Source: an uncultured Pseudoxanthomonas sp.
GTDB taxonomy: Bacteria; Pseudomonadota; Gammaproteobacteria; Xanthomonadales; Xanthomonadaceae
Direction of reading: 5' to 3'
Assembly: GCA_937975725.1 (NCBI GenBank)
Contig: CALJUL010000044.1
Coordinates: forward strand, 1-37,676
DNA: 37,676 nt
Below the pieces are notes generated by a model. It ran no database searches and was not told the origin of the DNA. It worked only from the letters and a program-made list of their open reading frames with translations. Shown here in pieces: positions 24,543-31,896 of this stretch (positions are counted from its first letter, which is position 1; each line of letters begins with the position of its first letter). The position numbers and the translations under genes are program-made.

Positions 24543-25895
24543 ATGCGTCAATCCTTTGTTCGTGCCCCGGCGCCGGCGCGCCGGTTCCTCGTGGGCCTGG
24601 CGGCACTGCTGCTGGCCGTGGCCGTCCCCGCGGCGATGGCGGCCGACGCCGCGCCGCTCGCGTTCCCGGGCGCTCAGGGCGCGGCCGCGCACACGCCGGG
24701 CGGGCGGGGTGGCAAGATCCTGCGCGTGACCACGCTCGCGGCGGACGGCCCGGGCTCTTTCAAGGAAGCGATCACCGCCAAGGGGCCGCGCATCGTGGTG
24801 TTCGAGGTCGGCGGCGTGATCGACCTGGGCATGAAGGAACTGCGCATCGACGAACCCTTCCTGACCATCGCCGGGCAGACTGCGCCGCACCCGGGCGTGA
24901 CCCTCATCAAGGGCGGCCTGACCATCGCCGCCCACGACGTGGTGATCCGGCACATCCGCATCCGCCCCGGCGACGGCGGCAAGCCGAAGTGGTCCGGCGA
25001 CATCGACGCCATCACCACCGTGCGCGGCGCGCACGACGTGATCGTGGACCACTGCTCGCTGAGCTGGGCGACCGACGAGAACCTGTCCGCGTCCAGCACC
25101 CGCTTCCACGGCGAAAGCGAGGCCGAGTGGATGGCGAACGCCTCCCGGCGCATCACCTACAGCAACAACATCGTCGCCGAGGGCCTGGCGCACGCCACCC
25201 ACCCCAAGGGCGAGCATTCCAAGGGTTCGCTGATCCACGACCACGTCAACGACGTGCTGATCGTCGGCAACCTGTACGCGCACAACTACGAACGCAGCCC
25301 GCTGTTCAAGGGCGGCGCGCGCGGGCAGGTGATCAACAACCTGATCTACGACCCGGGCCAGCGCGCCATCCACTACAACCTGATCGCCGAGGAATGGCTC
25401 GGCCATCCCTATTCGCGCGGCGACATGGTGGTACGCGGCAACGTCATGCGCGCCGGCAGGTCCACCGAACCGCTGGCGTTCATGATGGTCGGCGGTTCGG
25501 GCGACCTGGACCTGTACATGGACGACAACCTGGTCGTGGACCGCCTCGGCAACGCCAGCATCCCGGAGCAGGGCCGCTACACCACGGCCCCGATCCAGGT
25601 GGCCAGGCGCAAGACCGCGCCGGCCTTGCCGTTCGGCGTCCGGTTGCTGCCCTCCGCGCAGGTGCAGGACGCGGTGATCGAGAACGTCGGCGCCACCCCT
25701 TGGGACCGCGACCTGGTGGACCGCCGCATCGTCGCCGACGTGATCGAAGGCCGCGGCGAGATCATCGACAGCCAGGACCAGGTGGGCGGCTACCCCGGCT
25801 ACAAGGAAGGCCGCAAGCCCTTCGTCGAAGCCGAGTGGAACCTGGACACCATGGAGCGCCACGGCGGCTACGAGCGCGGCGAACCGCTGCGCTGA
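24543..25895 (+). CDS. Secreted pectate lyase (PL1-type right-handed beta-helix)
   Basis: The 450-residue protein has a signal peptide (ending AAMAAD) and a pectate-lyase fold starting 'LAFPGAQGAAAHTPGGRGG', then ADGPGSFKEAI, 'RIVVFEVGGVIDLG', 'DIDAITTVRGAHDVIVDHCS' with 'LSWATDEN' and further parallel-strand repeats (VIVGNLYAHNYERSP, VINNLIYDPGQ). The VDHCSLSW block with Asp ligands for calcium is typical of the PL1 subfamily found in bacterial saccharide loci. It should cut polygalacturonate by beta-elimination outside the cell or in the periplasm. A GGGAGGGAG site precedes ATG 24543. With pelA broken, it is the only intact lyase in the window. Confidence 0.93.
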   Translation: MRQSFVRAPAPARRFLVGLAALLLAVAVPAAMAADAAPLAFPGAQGAAAHTPGGRGGKILRVTTLAADGPGSFKEAITAKGPRIVVFEVGGVIDLGMKELRIDEPFLTIAGQTAPHPGVTLIKGGLTIAAHDVVIRHIRIRPGDGGKPKWSGDIDAITTVRGAHDVIVDHCSLSWATDENLSASSTRFHGESEAEWMANASRRITYSNNIVAEGLAHATHPKGEHSKGSLIHDHVNDVLIVGNLYAHNYERSPLFKGGARGQVINNLIYDPGQRAIHYNLIAEEWLGHPYSRGDMVVRGNVMRAGRSTEPLAFMMVGGSGDLDLYMDDNLVVDRLGNASIPEQGRYTTAPIQVARRKTAPALPFGVRLLPSAQVQDAVIENVGATPWDRDLVDRRIVADVIEGRGEIIDSQDQVGGYPGYKEGRKPFVEAEWNLDTMERHGGYERGEPLR

Positions 25896-25909
25896 CCTGC
25901 TACGCCCCC

Positions 25910-25940
25910 CGATGCCCCGCCGCCAGCCGGCGGGGCATCG
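25910..25940 (+). terminator. Hairpin after the pectate lyase gene
   Basis: CGATGCCCCGCCG pairs with CGGCGGGGCATCG around a 5-base loop, beginning 15 bases after the stop codon. It lacks a T-tract. Confidence 0.6.
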
Positions 25941-25984
25941 AGGAGGACGTCACAGCCAGCATCGCATCCATCCCGGCCGCCTTT

Positions 25985-26008
25985 GTAGGAGGGGCTTCAG
26001 CCCCGACC
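25985..26008 (+). repeat. GTAG-type REP element, second subtype
   Basis: GTAGGAGGGGC-ttca-GCCCCGACC: the same plan as the repeats near kduD but with GGGGC/GCCCC arms. It is inverted with respect to 26158-26181. Confidence 0.8.
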
Positions 26009-26157
26009 GCACCGCTCAGGACCCATGAAGCTCCCTGCAACACGCAGCAGCGTGCAGGCTGAGCCGTGCATTCATCGTGCAGACGTCCAGGGATGGCGTG
26101 CAGCCGGTATGCCGTGCAGCACCCGCTTGCCGTGTTGCAGGCACCCATTGGGATCGT

Positions 26158-26181
26158 GGTCGGGGCCGAAGCCCCTCCTAC
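26158..26181 (-). repeat. GTAG-type REP element, second subtype
   Basis: The inverted partner of 25985-26008, differing by one base in the centre. Confidence 0.8.
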
Positions 26182-26376
26182 AGGGATCGCGGTGATGGGA
26201 CGCAATCGGCGCGGCGGTGACGTTGGCTTCGACGGGATTGAAATCGAAGCCAGGAGGCTCTCGCCTGCCTGCACGCATAGGTGGCGACGAGATTCTATTG
26301 GTGCCATCCGGCGTCGATCGAAAGAGGAGGTGAGGAGGAACGGCTCGGCTCCGAATACGGCATGCCGAGTGCGCGC

Positions 26377-26732
26377 TCAGAACGTATAGCGGACGCCCAT
26401 GTAGTACTGGCGGCCGGTGTGGTGGTAGACCGAGGCGCGGTCGCCGACCGAGTCCACGTACTGGTCGTTGAACTCGTCGGTCAGGTTGATGCCTTCCAGG
26501 GTCAGGCTGAGCGGTCGTTGCCGCGGTAATCCCAGCTATAGCCGTCCAGGTTCTGGATGTCGAACGTCACCGTGGTCTGGACCGGATTGCGGAATTCCGA
26601 CTTGGACGTGCCGACGATGGCGTTGAGCTTGAGGCGGTCGGTGATGTCCTGTTCCAGGCTGAGGCTGTACTGGCCGAACTCGGTGGAAAGCTTGTCGAAG
26701 CGCGATTCCGAGCGCACATCGGCCAGGCCCAT
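26377..26732 (-). pseudogene. TonB-dependent receptor remnant
   Basis: Two pieces of a receptor are joined out of frame. The first (about 26732-26515) reads ADVRSESRFDKLSTEFGQYS and on to NPVQTTVTFDIQNLDGYSWD, closely parallel to DVDLRAENRHDEWSTVFKQL and NPVQATIMMDKLNVDGYSYD in the intact receptor just upstream. The second, in another frame, reads LSLTLEGINLTDEFNDQYVD and ends GRQYYMGVRYTF with a stop at 26377-26379, like GRQYLLGLRYKF of the intact gene. The plug, signal peptide and some 400 or more central residues are missing. It is the decayed remainder of a tandem duplicate. Confidence 0.85.
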
Positions 26733-26767
26733 GCAAGCTGCGATGACTCTGCGCATGCCGCAAAGCA

Positions 26768-26795
26768 GAAGCCCGGCCGATGGCGGCCGGGCTTC
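26768..26795 (-). terminator. Terminator of the TonB receptor gene
   Basis: GAAGCCCGGCCG and CGGCCGGGCTTC form a perfect 12-bp stem with a 4-base loop, followed on the minus strand by TGCTTTG. It lies 46 bases after the receptor stop and before the remnant, so the two do not share a transcript end. Confidence 0.75.
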
Positions 26796-26840
26796 GCTCT
26801 GCCGTGCCCGCGTGCCGCGGGCACGCCGGGGACGGCGCGG

Positions 26841-29615
26841 TCAGAACTTGTAGCGCAGGCCCAGCAGGTATTGGCGACCGGTCTGGTTGGATTCCAGCGG
26901 CAGTTGCACCGTCGGGTTGGCGACCCAGGATTCCTGCGCCACGTTGGTCAGGTTGATGCCTTCCAGGCTGATCTCGAACTGCTCGTTGAGCTTCCAGCGC
27001 ACCGACGCGTCGACGGTGGTGGTGCCGCTCTGGCCGTGCACGCCGTTGGCCTCGCTGTTGAAGCCCACTTCCGTGCCGGGCACCTGGATCAGGTAGTCGT
27101 CGCGGTTGGTGGCCGAGACGCGGCCGGAGAAGCGCGTGCCTTCGTAGAACAGCGTGGCGTTCCACGAGTGTTTCGACAGGCCGGTCAGGCTGGTCTTCTG
27201 CGCGGCGGCGCCGGAGGAGAGCAGGTACTGGATCTGCGAGTCCACGTAGGTGTAGTTCAACTGCATGCCCAGGTTGCCCCACTTGCCGGGCAGGAAGGTG
27301 AAGGGCTGGACGTAGTTGGCCTCGAAGCCGGTCAGCTCGCCGCCGGGCGTGTTGATCGGCACGGTGAACACGAAGTCGTCGCTGACGTTGGCGGTGGTGC
27401 CGTCCAGCAGGCTGGCGGGCAGGCCGCTGGACGCGTAGCTGCGGGTTTCGCGGGTGTTCTGGATGAAGCTCTCGATGTCCTTGTAGAACAGGCCCAGGCC
27501 GACCAGGGCGCCGTCGTCGAAGTACCACTCGAAGCCCAGGTCGGCGGTCTTGGCGCGGATCGGGTCGAGCAGCGGGTTGCCGGCGGACACCGTGCGCGCC
27601 GCGCCGCTGACGCTGACGGTGACGCCGGGCGTCAGGCTGCCCAGGCCGGGACGCGCCATGACCTTGGCCGCGCCCAGGCGGATCAGGAAATCGGGCGTGA
27701 CTTCGGCCACCAGGTTGAACGAGGGCAGGGTGTCGCTGTACTCGCGGGCGACGGTCGTGGGGATGCTGGTGCCGTTGACCACGGCGATGCCGGTGGAGCT
27801 CTGGCGGGTGCGCACGTGGCGCACGCCGAAATTGCCCGAGACCGGCACCGGGCCGAGGTCGGCGGAGAATTCGCCCTGCAGGTAGCCGCCGCGGTCCTCT
27901 TCGTCCACGCTGCGCGTGCTGGGCGCGTACTGTGCCATCGCGAACGTGCCGGTGCCGCTGAAGACGCCGAACAGCGACGCGAGCGCAGTGAAGTCGGGCA
28001 CCACCCAGGTGCCCGGCGATCCGCTCAGGCCCTTCAGGCTGGCCAGCTCGGTCAGGCCGGCCGGCACGATGCGGGTGCCGTCGCTGAAGGTCGGCACGTT
28101 GCTCTCCGTCGCGCCGCGGCGGAACTCGCGCGAGGAGAATCCGTAGTCCTTGGCCAGCACGCCGCCCTTCAGGCGGAAGCCGGGGCTGATGTTCCAGTTG
28201 AAATCCAGTTGCCCGGTGTCGAAATCGTTCTCAACGTAGTTCTGGCGCAGGCGGATGGTCGAGAGCGTCCAGCCGGAGCCGTTCGTGGGGTCGATGCCGT
28301 AGTCGAACACCGGCTTGTAGAGATTGCCGCGGTAGTCGTAGCTGTAGCCGTCCACGTTCAGCTTGTCCATCATGATCGTGGCCTGCACCGGGTTCTCGTG
28401 CGTGGACCTGGACGTGCCGAACCGGCCGGTGATCTTGAAGTTGTCGGTGAACTCGTGCTCGCCTTCCAGGCTGAGCTGCTTGAAGACGGTGCTCCATTCG
28501 TCGTGGCGGTTCTCCGCGCGCAGGTCGACGTCGTCGAAGACGCCGTAGACCAGGGCGCCGTCGCGCACTTCGCCGCTGCGGACGACGGTCTCGCGCTTGC
28601 CCGTGGCGCCACTGTTGCTGAACGAATAGGCCTCGATGTACTTCTCGTCGCGGATGGCGTCGATCTTGGAATACAGGCCGTCGAGCGCGAATCGGGTGCG
28701 GTCGGTGGGCTTGAACTGCAGCGAAGCGGTCACGCCGATGCGTTCCTGGTCGTGCTCCATCAGCGTGTAGCGCGGGAAGCGCGGGTGGAAGGTGCCGGCC
28801 GAGAGCGCCTGGGCGAACGGCGAGCTCGCGTGGAAACCGCCGTTACTGGTGCCGTTGGCCCAGCGCACGGTGCCGGTGCCTTCTTCCACGGCCTTGCGCT
28901 CGTTGTAGGCCACCGACAGCAGCGCGCCGAACCTGCCGTCGGCCCAGGTGTTGGACACCAGCGCGGCCAGCCGCGGCGACGTGCTCCCGGAGGCGTCGTT
29001 GTAGCCGGCCTGCCAACTGCTGGTGAAGGTGAAGCCGTCGTAGTCGAACGGGCGCGCGGTGCGCAGGTCGACCGTGGCGCCGAGCGAGCCTTCCTCCACT
29101 TCGGCCGAAGCGGTCTTGCGCACGATCAGTTGCGAGAACAGGTCCGAGGCGAACACGTTGAAGTCGAAGCCGCGGCTGCGGTTGGCGCCGCCGCTGCCGT
29201 CGCTGCCGCCGACGGTGGACAGGGCTTCCAGCCCGTTGATGCGCACGCGGGTGTAGTCCGGTCCCAGCCCGCGCACCGAGATGTTGCGGCCTTCGCCGGC
29301 GTCGCGGGTGATGACCACGCCGGGGATGCGCTGCAGCGATTCGGCCAGGTTGAGGTCGGGGAACTTGCCGATGTCCTCGGCGACGATGGCGTCGACCACG
29401 CCGGCCTCGCCACGCTTGATGTCCAGCGCCTTCTCCACGCTGGCGCGGTAGCCGGTCACGCTGATGGTGTCGAGGGTGGTGTCCACCGACTCCTGCGCCC
29501 CGGCCTGCGCGGGCGCCGCTTCCTGCGCCTGCGCCGCGCCCATCTGCAGCGCGCAGGCGATCGAGACCGCGAGCAAGGTAACCGGTGTCTTCCGGTGTTG
29601 GCGAATGACTGGCAT
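26841..29615 (-). CDS. TonB-dependent receptor of the pectin locus
   Basis: The 924-residue protein has a signal peptide (ending GAAQA), a TonB-contact segment DTISVTGYRASVEKALDIKR, and a plug with VVDAIVAEDIGKFPDLNLAE, 'SLQRIPGVVITRDAGEGRN', ISVRGLGPDYTRVRINGL and 'VEEGSLGATVDLRTARPFDY', all typical of carbohydrate-type receptors in xanthomonads. The barrel follows and ends LLGLRYKF. A GAGGGGAG site precedes ATG 29615. By place between pectate lyase and kdgK, and by the shared operator, it most likely imports oligogalacturonides through the outer membrane. Within its first codons, at 29577-29589, sits a 13-base copy of the kduI operator sequence. Confidence 0.95.
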   Translation of the reverse strand: MPVIRQHRKTPVTLLAVSIACALQMGAAQAQEAAPAQAGAQESVDTTLDTISVTGYRASVEKALDIKRGEAGVVDAIVAEDIGKFPDLNLAESLQRIPGVVITRDAGEGRNISVRGLGPDYTRVRINGLEALSTVGGSDGSGGANRSRGFDFNVFASDLFSQLIVRKTASAEVEEGSLGATVDLRTARPFDYDGFTFTSSWQAGYNDASGSTSPRLAALVSNTWADGRFGALLSVAYNERKAVEEGTGTVRWANGTSNGGFHASSPFAQALSAGTFHPRFPRYTLMEHDQERIGVTASLQFKPTDRTRFALDGLYSKIDAIRDEKYIEAYSFSNSGATGKRETVVRSGEVRDGALVYGVFDDVDLRAENRHDEWSTVFKQLSLEGEHEFTDNFKITGRFGTSRSTHENPVQATIMMDKLNVDGYSYDYRGNLYKPVFDYGIDPTNGSGWTLSTIRLRQNYVENDFDTGQLDFNWNISPGFRLKGGVLAKDYGFSSREFRRGATESNVPTFSDGTRIVPAGLTELASLKGLSGSPGTWVVPDFTALASLFGVFSGTGTFAMAQYAPSTRSVDEEDRGGYLQGEFSADLGPVPVSGNFGVRHVRTRQSSTGIAVVNGTSIPTTVAREYSDTLPSFNLVAEVTPDFLIRLGAAKVMARPGLGSLTPGVTVSVSGAARTVSAGNPLLDPIRAKTADLGFEWYFDDGALVGLGLFYKDIESFIQNTRETRSYASSGLPASLLDGTTANVSDDFVFTVPINTPGGELTGFEANYVQPFTFLPGKWGNLGMQLNYTYVDSQIQYLLSSGAAAQKTSLTGLSKHSWNATLFYEGTRFSGRVSATNRDDYLIQVPGTEVGFNSEANGVHGQSGTTTVDASVRWKLNEQFEISLEGINLTNVAQESWVANPTVQLPLESNQTGRQYLLGLRYKF

Positions 29616-29671
29616 GTTCTCCCCTCCTCAAGGGACCATGGCCGCTGGCGCGGCTGTTTTTTGTGGCTGGA

Positions 29672-29679
29672 AAGCGCTT
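29672..29679. promoter_or_regulatory. LacI-like 8-bp palindrome
   Basis: AAGCGCTT, inside GGAAAGCGCTTCG, has the CG-centred form used by many LacI-family proteins. It lies between the divergent receptor and kdgK genes, 60 bases upstream of the receptor start. It may be a second regulator site or chance. Confidence 0.3.
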
Positions 29680-29686
29680 CGTATAC

Positions 29687-29708
29687 CCTTCCGGACACGG
29701 CCGGAAGG
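29687..29708. promoter_or_regulatory. Inverted repeat next to the candidate operator
   Basis: CCTTCCGG and CCGGAAGG with a 6-base spacer lie directly beside the CGGTGTCATT-type site at 29710-29731. It may bind a regulator or form a hairpin in the receptor leader. Confidence 0.35.
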
Positions 29709-29709
29709 T

Positions 29710-29731
29710 AAAATGACACCGCTGGTCAAAA
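29710..29731 (-). promoter_or_regulatory. Candidate pectin-regulon operator between receptor and kdgK
   Basis: On the minus strand the sequence reads TTGACCAGCGGTGTCATTTT, sharing the core CGGTGTCATT with the sites at kduI and at the hydratase/lyase gap. It lies 95 bases before the receptor and about 130 before kdgK, so it could control both. Promoter hexamers are not clear here. Confidence 0.55.
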
Positions 29732-29859
29732 GCAACGCTAGCAGAGTGTGCGGTGCAACAACAACAGGTCTTTCCGCCGGCAAATCGTTGTCCCCGGGAC
29801 AACGCGGGTACAGTGGGCAAGAGGCCGGCGGCCTGACATCACATGGGGGAGAGGACGCG

Positions 29860-30879
29860 ATGAAGGGAAAGATCGTCTGTTTCGGAGAGCTGCTGGTGCG
29901 CCTGGGCGCGCCGGGGCGGCAGTTGCTGTTGCAGTCGCCGGTGCTGGACGTGCATGCCGGCGGCGCCGAGGCCAATGTCGCCGTTTCGCTGGCGCGTTTC
30001 GGGCACGACGCGCGCATGGTCGGCGTGGTCGCCGACAATGCGCTGGGCGAAGCGGTGGTCGGCGAACTGCGCCGCCACCGGGTGGATGCCGGCGCGGTGC
30101 AGGCGGCGCCGGGGCGGATGGGGCTGTACTTCCTGACACCGGGTGCCATCCAGCGCCCCAGCGAAGTGCTGTACGACCGCGCCGATTCGGCCTTCGCGCG
30201 GTTGGGCGGCGGCGAGCACGACTGGCCCGCGCTGCTGCGCGGCGCGGACTGGCTGCACGTCAGCGGCGTGACCCCGGCGCTGGGTCAGCGGGCGGCCGAC
30301 GGCGTGCTCGCCGCGGTGCGCGCGGCGCGGGCGCAGGGCGTGCGGGTGTCCTTCGACGGCAACTTCCGCCCCAAGCTGTGGGAAGCGTGGGGCGGCGACG
30401 CGGCGACGATCCTGCGCGGGCTGATGGCCGAGGCCGACATCCTGTTCGCCAGCCACCGCGACCTGCAGGTGGTGCTGGGCCTGGACTTCCCGCAGGCCAC
30501 ACCGCAGGAACGCTTCGCCGCCGGCGCCGCGGCTGCGTTCCAGGCATTCCCGCACCTGGAGCAGATGGCGGCCACGGTGCGCGTGCAGCGCAGCGTGGAC
30601 CACCACGTGCTGTCGGCGATCACCGCGCTGCGCGACGGCACCCTGCTGACCACGCCGGCCTACGAGGTCGTGCCCATCGTCGACCGCATCGGCACCGGCG
30701 ACGCTTATGCCGCGGGTGTGCTGCATGGGCGGATCGCCGGCATGGCGCCCGCCGACGGCCTGCGCTTCGGCCTGGCCGCCGCCTGCCTGAAGCATTCGCT
30801 GCCCGGGGATTTCAATCTGGTCGGCGTGGCCGACGTGGAAGCCTTCCTGAGCGACAGCGGCCTGGACGTGAAGCGCTGA
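29860..30879 (+). CDS. kdgK: 2-keto-3-deoxygluconate kinase KdgK (PfkB family)
   Basis: The 339-residue kinase phosphorylates 2-keto-3-deoxygluconate, the product of KduD, to the 6-phosphate, ready for aldol cleavage. It has the PfkB marks: 'GGAEANVAVSLARFGHDARM' (from 34), VSFDGNFRPKLWE (163-175), and the catalytic GTGD at 278-281 with Asp 281 in 'DRIGTGDAYAAGVLHG'. The FDGNFRPKLW block is typical of KdgK among PfkB kinases. It starts at ATG 29860 after GGGGGAGAGGA, is divergent from the receptor gene, and is first of three genes in a row. The aldolase Eda is not in the window. Confidence 0.93.
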   Translation: MKGKIVCFGELLVRLGAPGRQLLLQSPVLDVHAGGAEANVAVSLARFGHDARMVGVVADNALGEAVVGELRRHRVDAGAVQAAPGRMGLYFLTPGAIQRPSEVLYDRADSAFARLGGGEHDWPALLRGADWLHVSGVTPALGQRAADGVLAAVRAARAQGVRVSFDGNFRPKLWEAWGGDAATILRGLMAEADILFASHRDLQVVLGLDFPQATPQERFAAGAAAAFQAFPHLEQMAATVRVQRSVDHHVLSAITALRDGTLLTTPAYEVVPIVDRIGTGDAYAAGVLHGRIAGMAPADGLRFGLAAACLKHSLPGDFNLVGVADVEAFLSDSGLDVKR

Positions 30880-31012
30880 GGGGCCCGGACGAAAGCGGAT
30901 GTTGCGTTGCGGCATCCGCTGAAGCAGGAAAAAGTATCGTCTGAAGATGGCGGCGCGGGCTTTGCCCCGCGTGGGATTGCCGCAGACCATGCGGGCCATG
31001 GTGAAGGCCCCG

Positions 31013-31873
31013 ATGCGCAGCAAGCTGTTCGTTCCGGCCAGCCGTCCGGACGTGTTCGCCAAGGCATTGGCGGGCGATGCGGACGCGCTGTCGTTCGACT
31101 TGGAGGACGCCGTGCCGGCCGGTGCGAAGGCCGAGGCGCGCGCGCGGCTGGCCGCGTTCCTCGCCGCTGCGCCCTGCCGCACCGCGGGCAAGACGGCCAT
31201 CGTCCGCGTCAACGCGCCCGGCTCCGGCGAGTGGCTCGCCGACCTGCAGGCCGTGCTGGCGCTGGACGTCGACCTGGTGAACCTGCCTAAGATCGAATCG
31301 CCCGTGCACCTGCTCGCCGCGGTGGCGGACATCGAGCGCGTCGAATCGGCGCTGCCGGCGCCGCTGCGCCCCGGATTGCTGGTCAACATCGAAACGCCGC
31401 GCGCATTGCGCGCCGCGGCCGACATCGCCGCGGCGCATCCGCGCGTGCGCGGCCTGCAACTGGGGCTGGGCGACCTGTTCGAGCCCTACGGCATCCGCCG
31501 CGGCGAACCGCGCAACGTCCATGCCGCGCAGTACGCGCTGCGGCTGGCGGCGGCCGAGGCCGGCGTGTTCGCCTGCGACGGCGCGTTCCCCGGCCTGCGC
31601 GACGAGCCGGGGTTCCGGTGCGAAGCGGAATCGGCGCGCGCGCTGGGCTTCGTCGGCAAGAGCTGCGTGCACCCGGTGCAGGTGGCGTGGGCGAACGCGG
31701 TGTTCATGCCCACGGCCGCGGAGATCGAGGCGGCGCGGCGCATCGTCGAGCAGGCCGGCGAAGGCGACGCGGGCGTTTTCGCGGTCGACGGCCGGATGGT
31801 GGATGCTCCCTACCTCGCGCGCGCGCGTTCGGTGCTGGCGCAGGCGCGCGGAGCGGGGGACGGCGGCGCATGA
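31013..31873 (+). CDS. CitE-like/HpcH-HpaI lyase
   Basis: The 286-residue protein starts MRSKLFVPASRPDVFAKALA and shows the TIM-barrel pattern of the citrate-lyase beta-subunit-like family: DALSFDLEDAVP with metal ligands, 'IVRVNAPGSGEW', VNLPKIESPVHL, 'LLVNIETPRALRA' and 'ARALGFVGKSCVHPVQVAWA'. Such enzymes cleave or form C-C bonds next to a carboxylate, often with CoA esters. I chose ATG 31013, which has AAGG 6 bases before it; longer starts at 30947, 30989 or 30998 have no similarity. It lies between kdgK and the symporter gene, so it may act on a pectin-derived keto acid, but the substrate is unknown. Confidence 0.87.
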   Translation: MRSKLFVPASRPDVFAKALAGDADALSFDLEDAVPAGAKAEARARLAAFLAAAPCRTAGKTAIVRVNAPGSGEWLADLQAVLALDVDLVNLPKIESPVHLLAAVADIERVESALPAPLRPGLLVNIETPRALRAAADIAAAHPRVRGLQLGLGDLFEPYGIRRGEPRNVHAAQYALRLAAAEAGVFACDGAFPGLRDEPGFRCEAESARALGFVGKSCVHPVQVAWANAVFMPTAAEIEAARRIVEQAGEGDAGVFAVDGRMVDAPYLARARSVLAQARGAGDGGA

Positions 31874-31896
31874 CGGGATTCGCAAGGGGGAGCGGG

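Larger units (their letters stand above)
25896..26376. other. 481-base gap with hairpins and an inverted REP pair
   Basis: After the pectate lyase a 13-bp stem (25910-25922 with 25928-25940) may end its transcript. Then two REP elements in inverted orientation (25985-26008, 26158-26181) flank about 150 bases that contain a further inverted repeat, CCTGCAACACG (26034-26044) and CGTGTTGCAGG (26131-26141). A hairpin TGGCTTCG/CGAAGCCA lies near 26224-26252, and CTCGGC/GCCGAG at 26344-26369 sits just after the receptor remnant. No gene is visible. Confidence 0.6.

Noticed and set aside
22537..24606. dctP frame extended to 689 codons
   Set aside because: The extension covers the hydratase gene in another frame; the twin-arginine signal at 23532 marks the true start.
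26871..29711. 946-codon open frame on the plus strand opposite the second receptor
   Set aside because: Same kind of GC-driven shadow; the minus strand gives a complete receptor with signal peptide and ribosome site.
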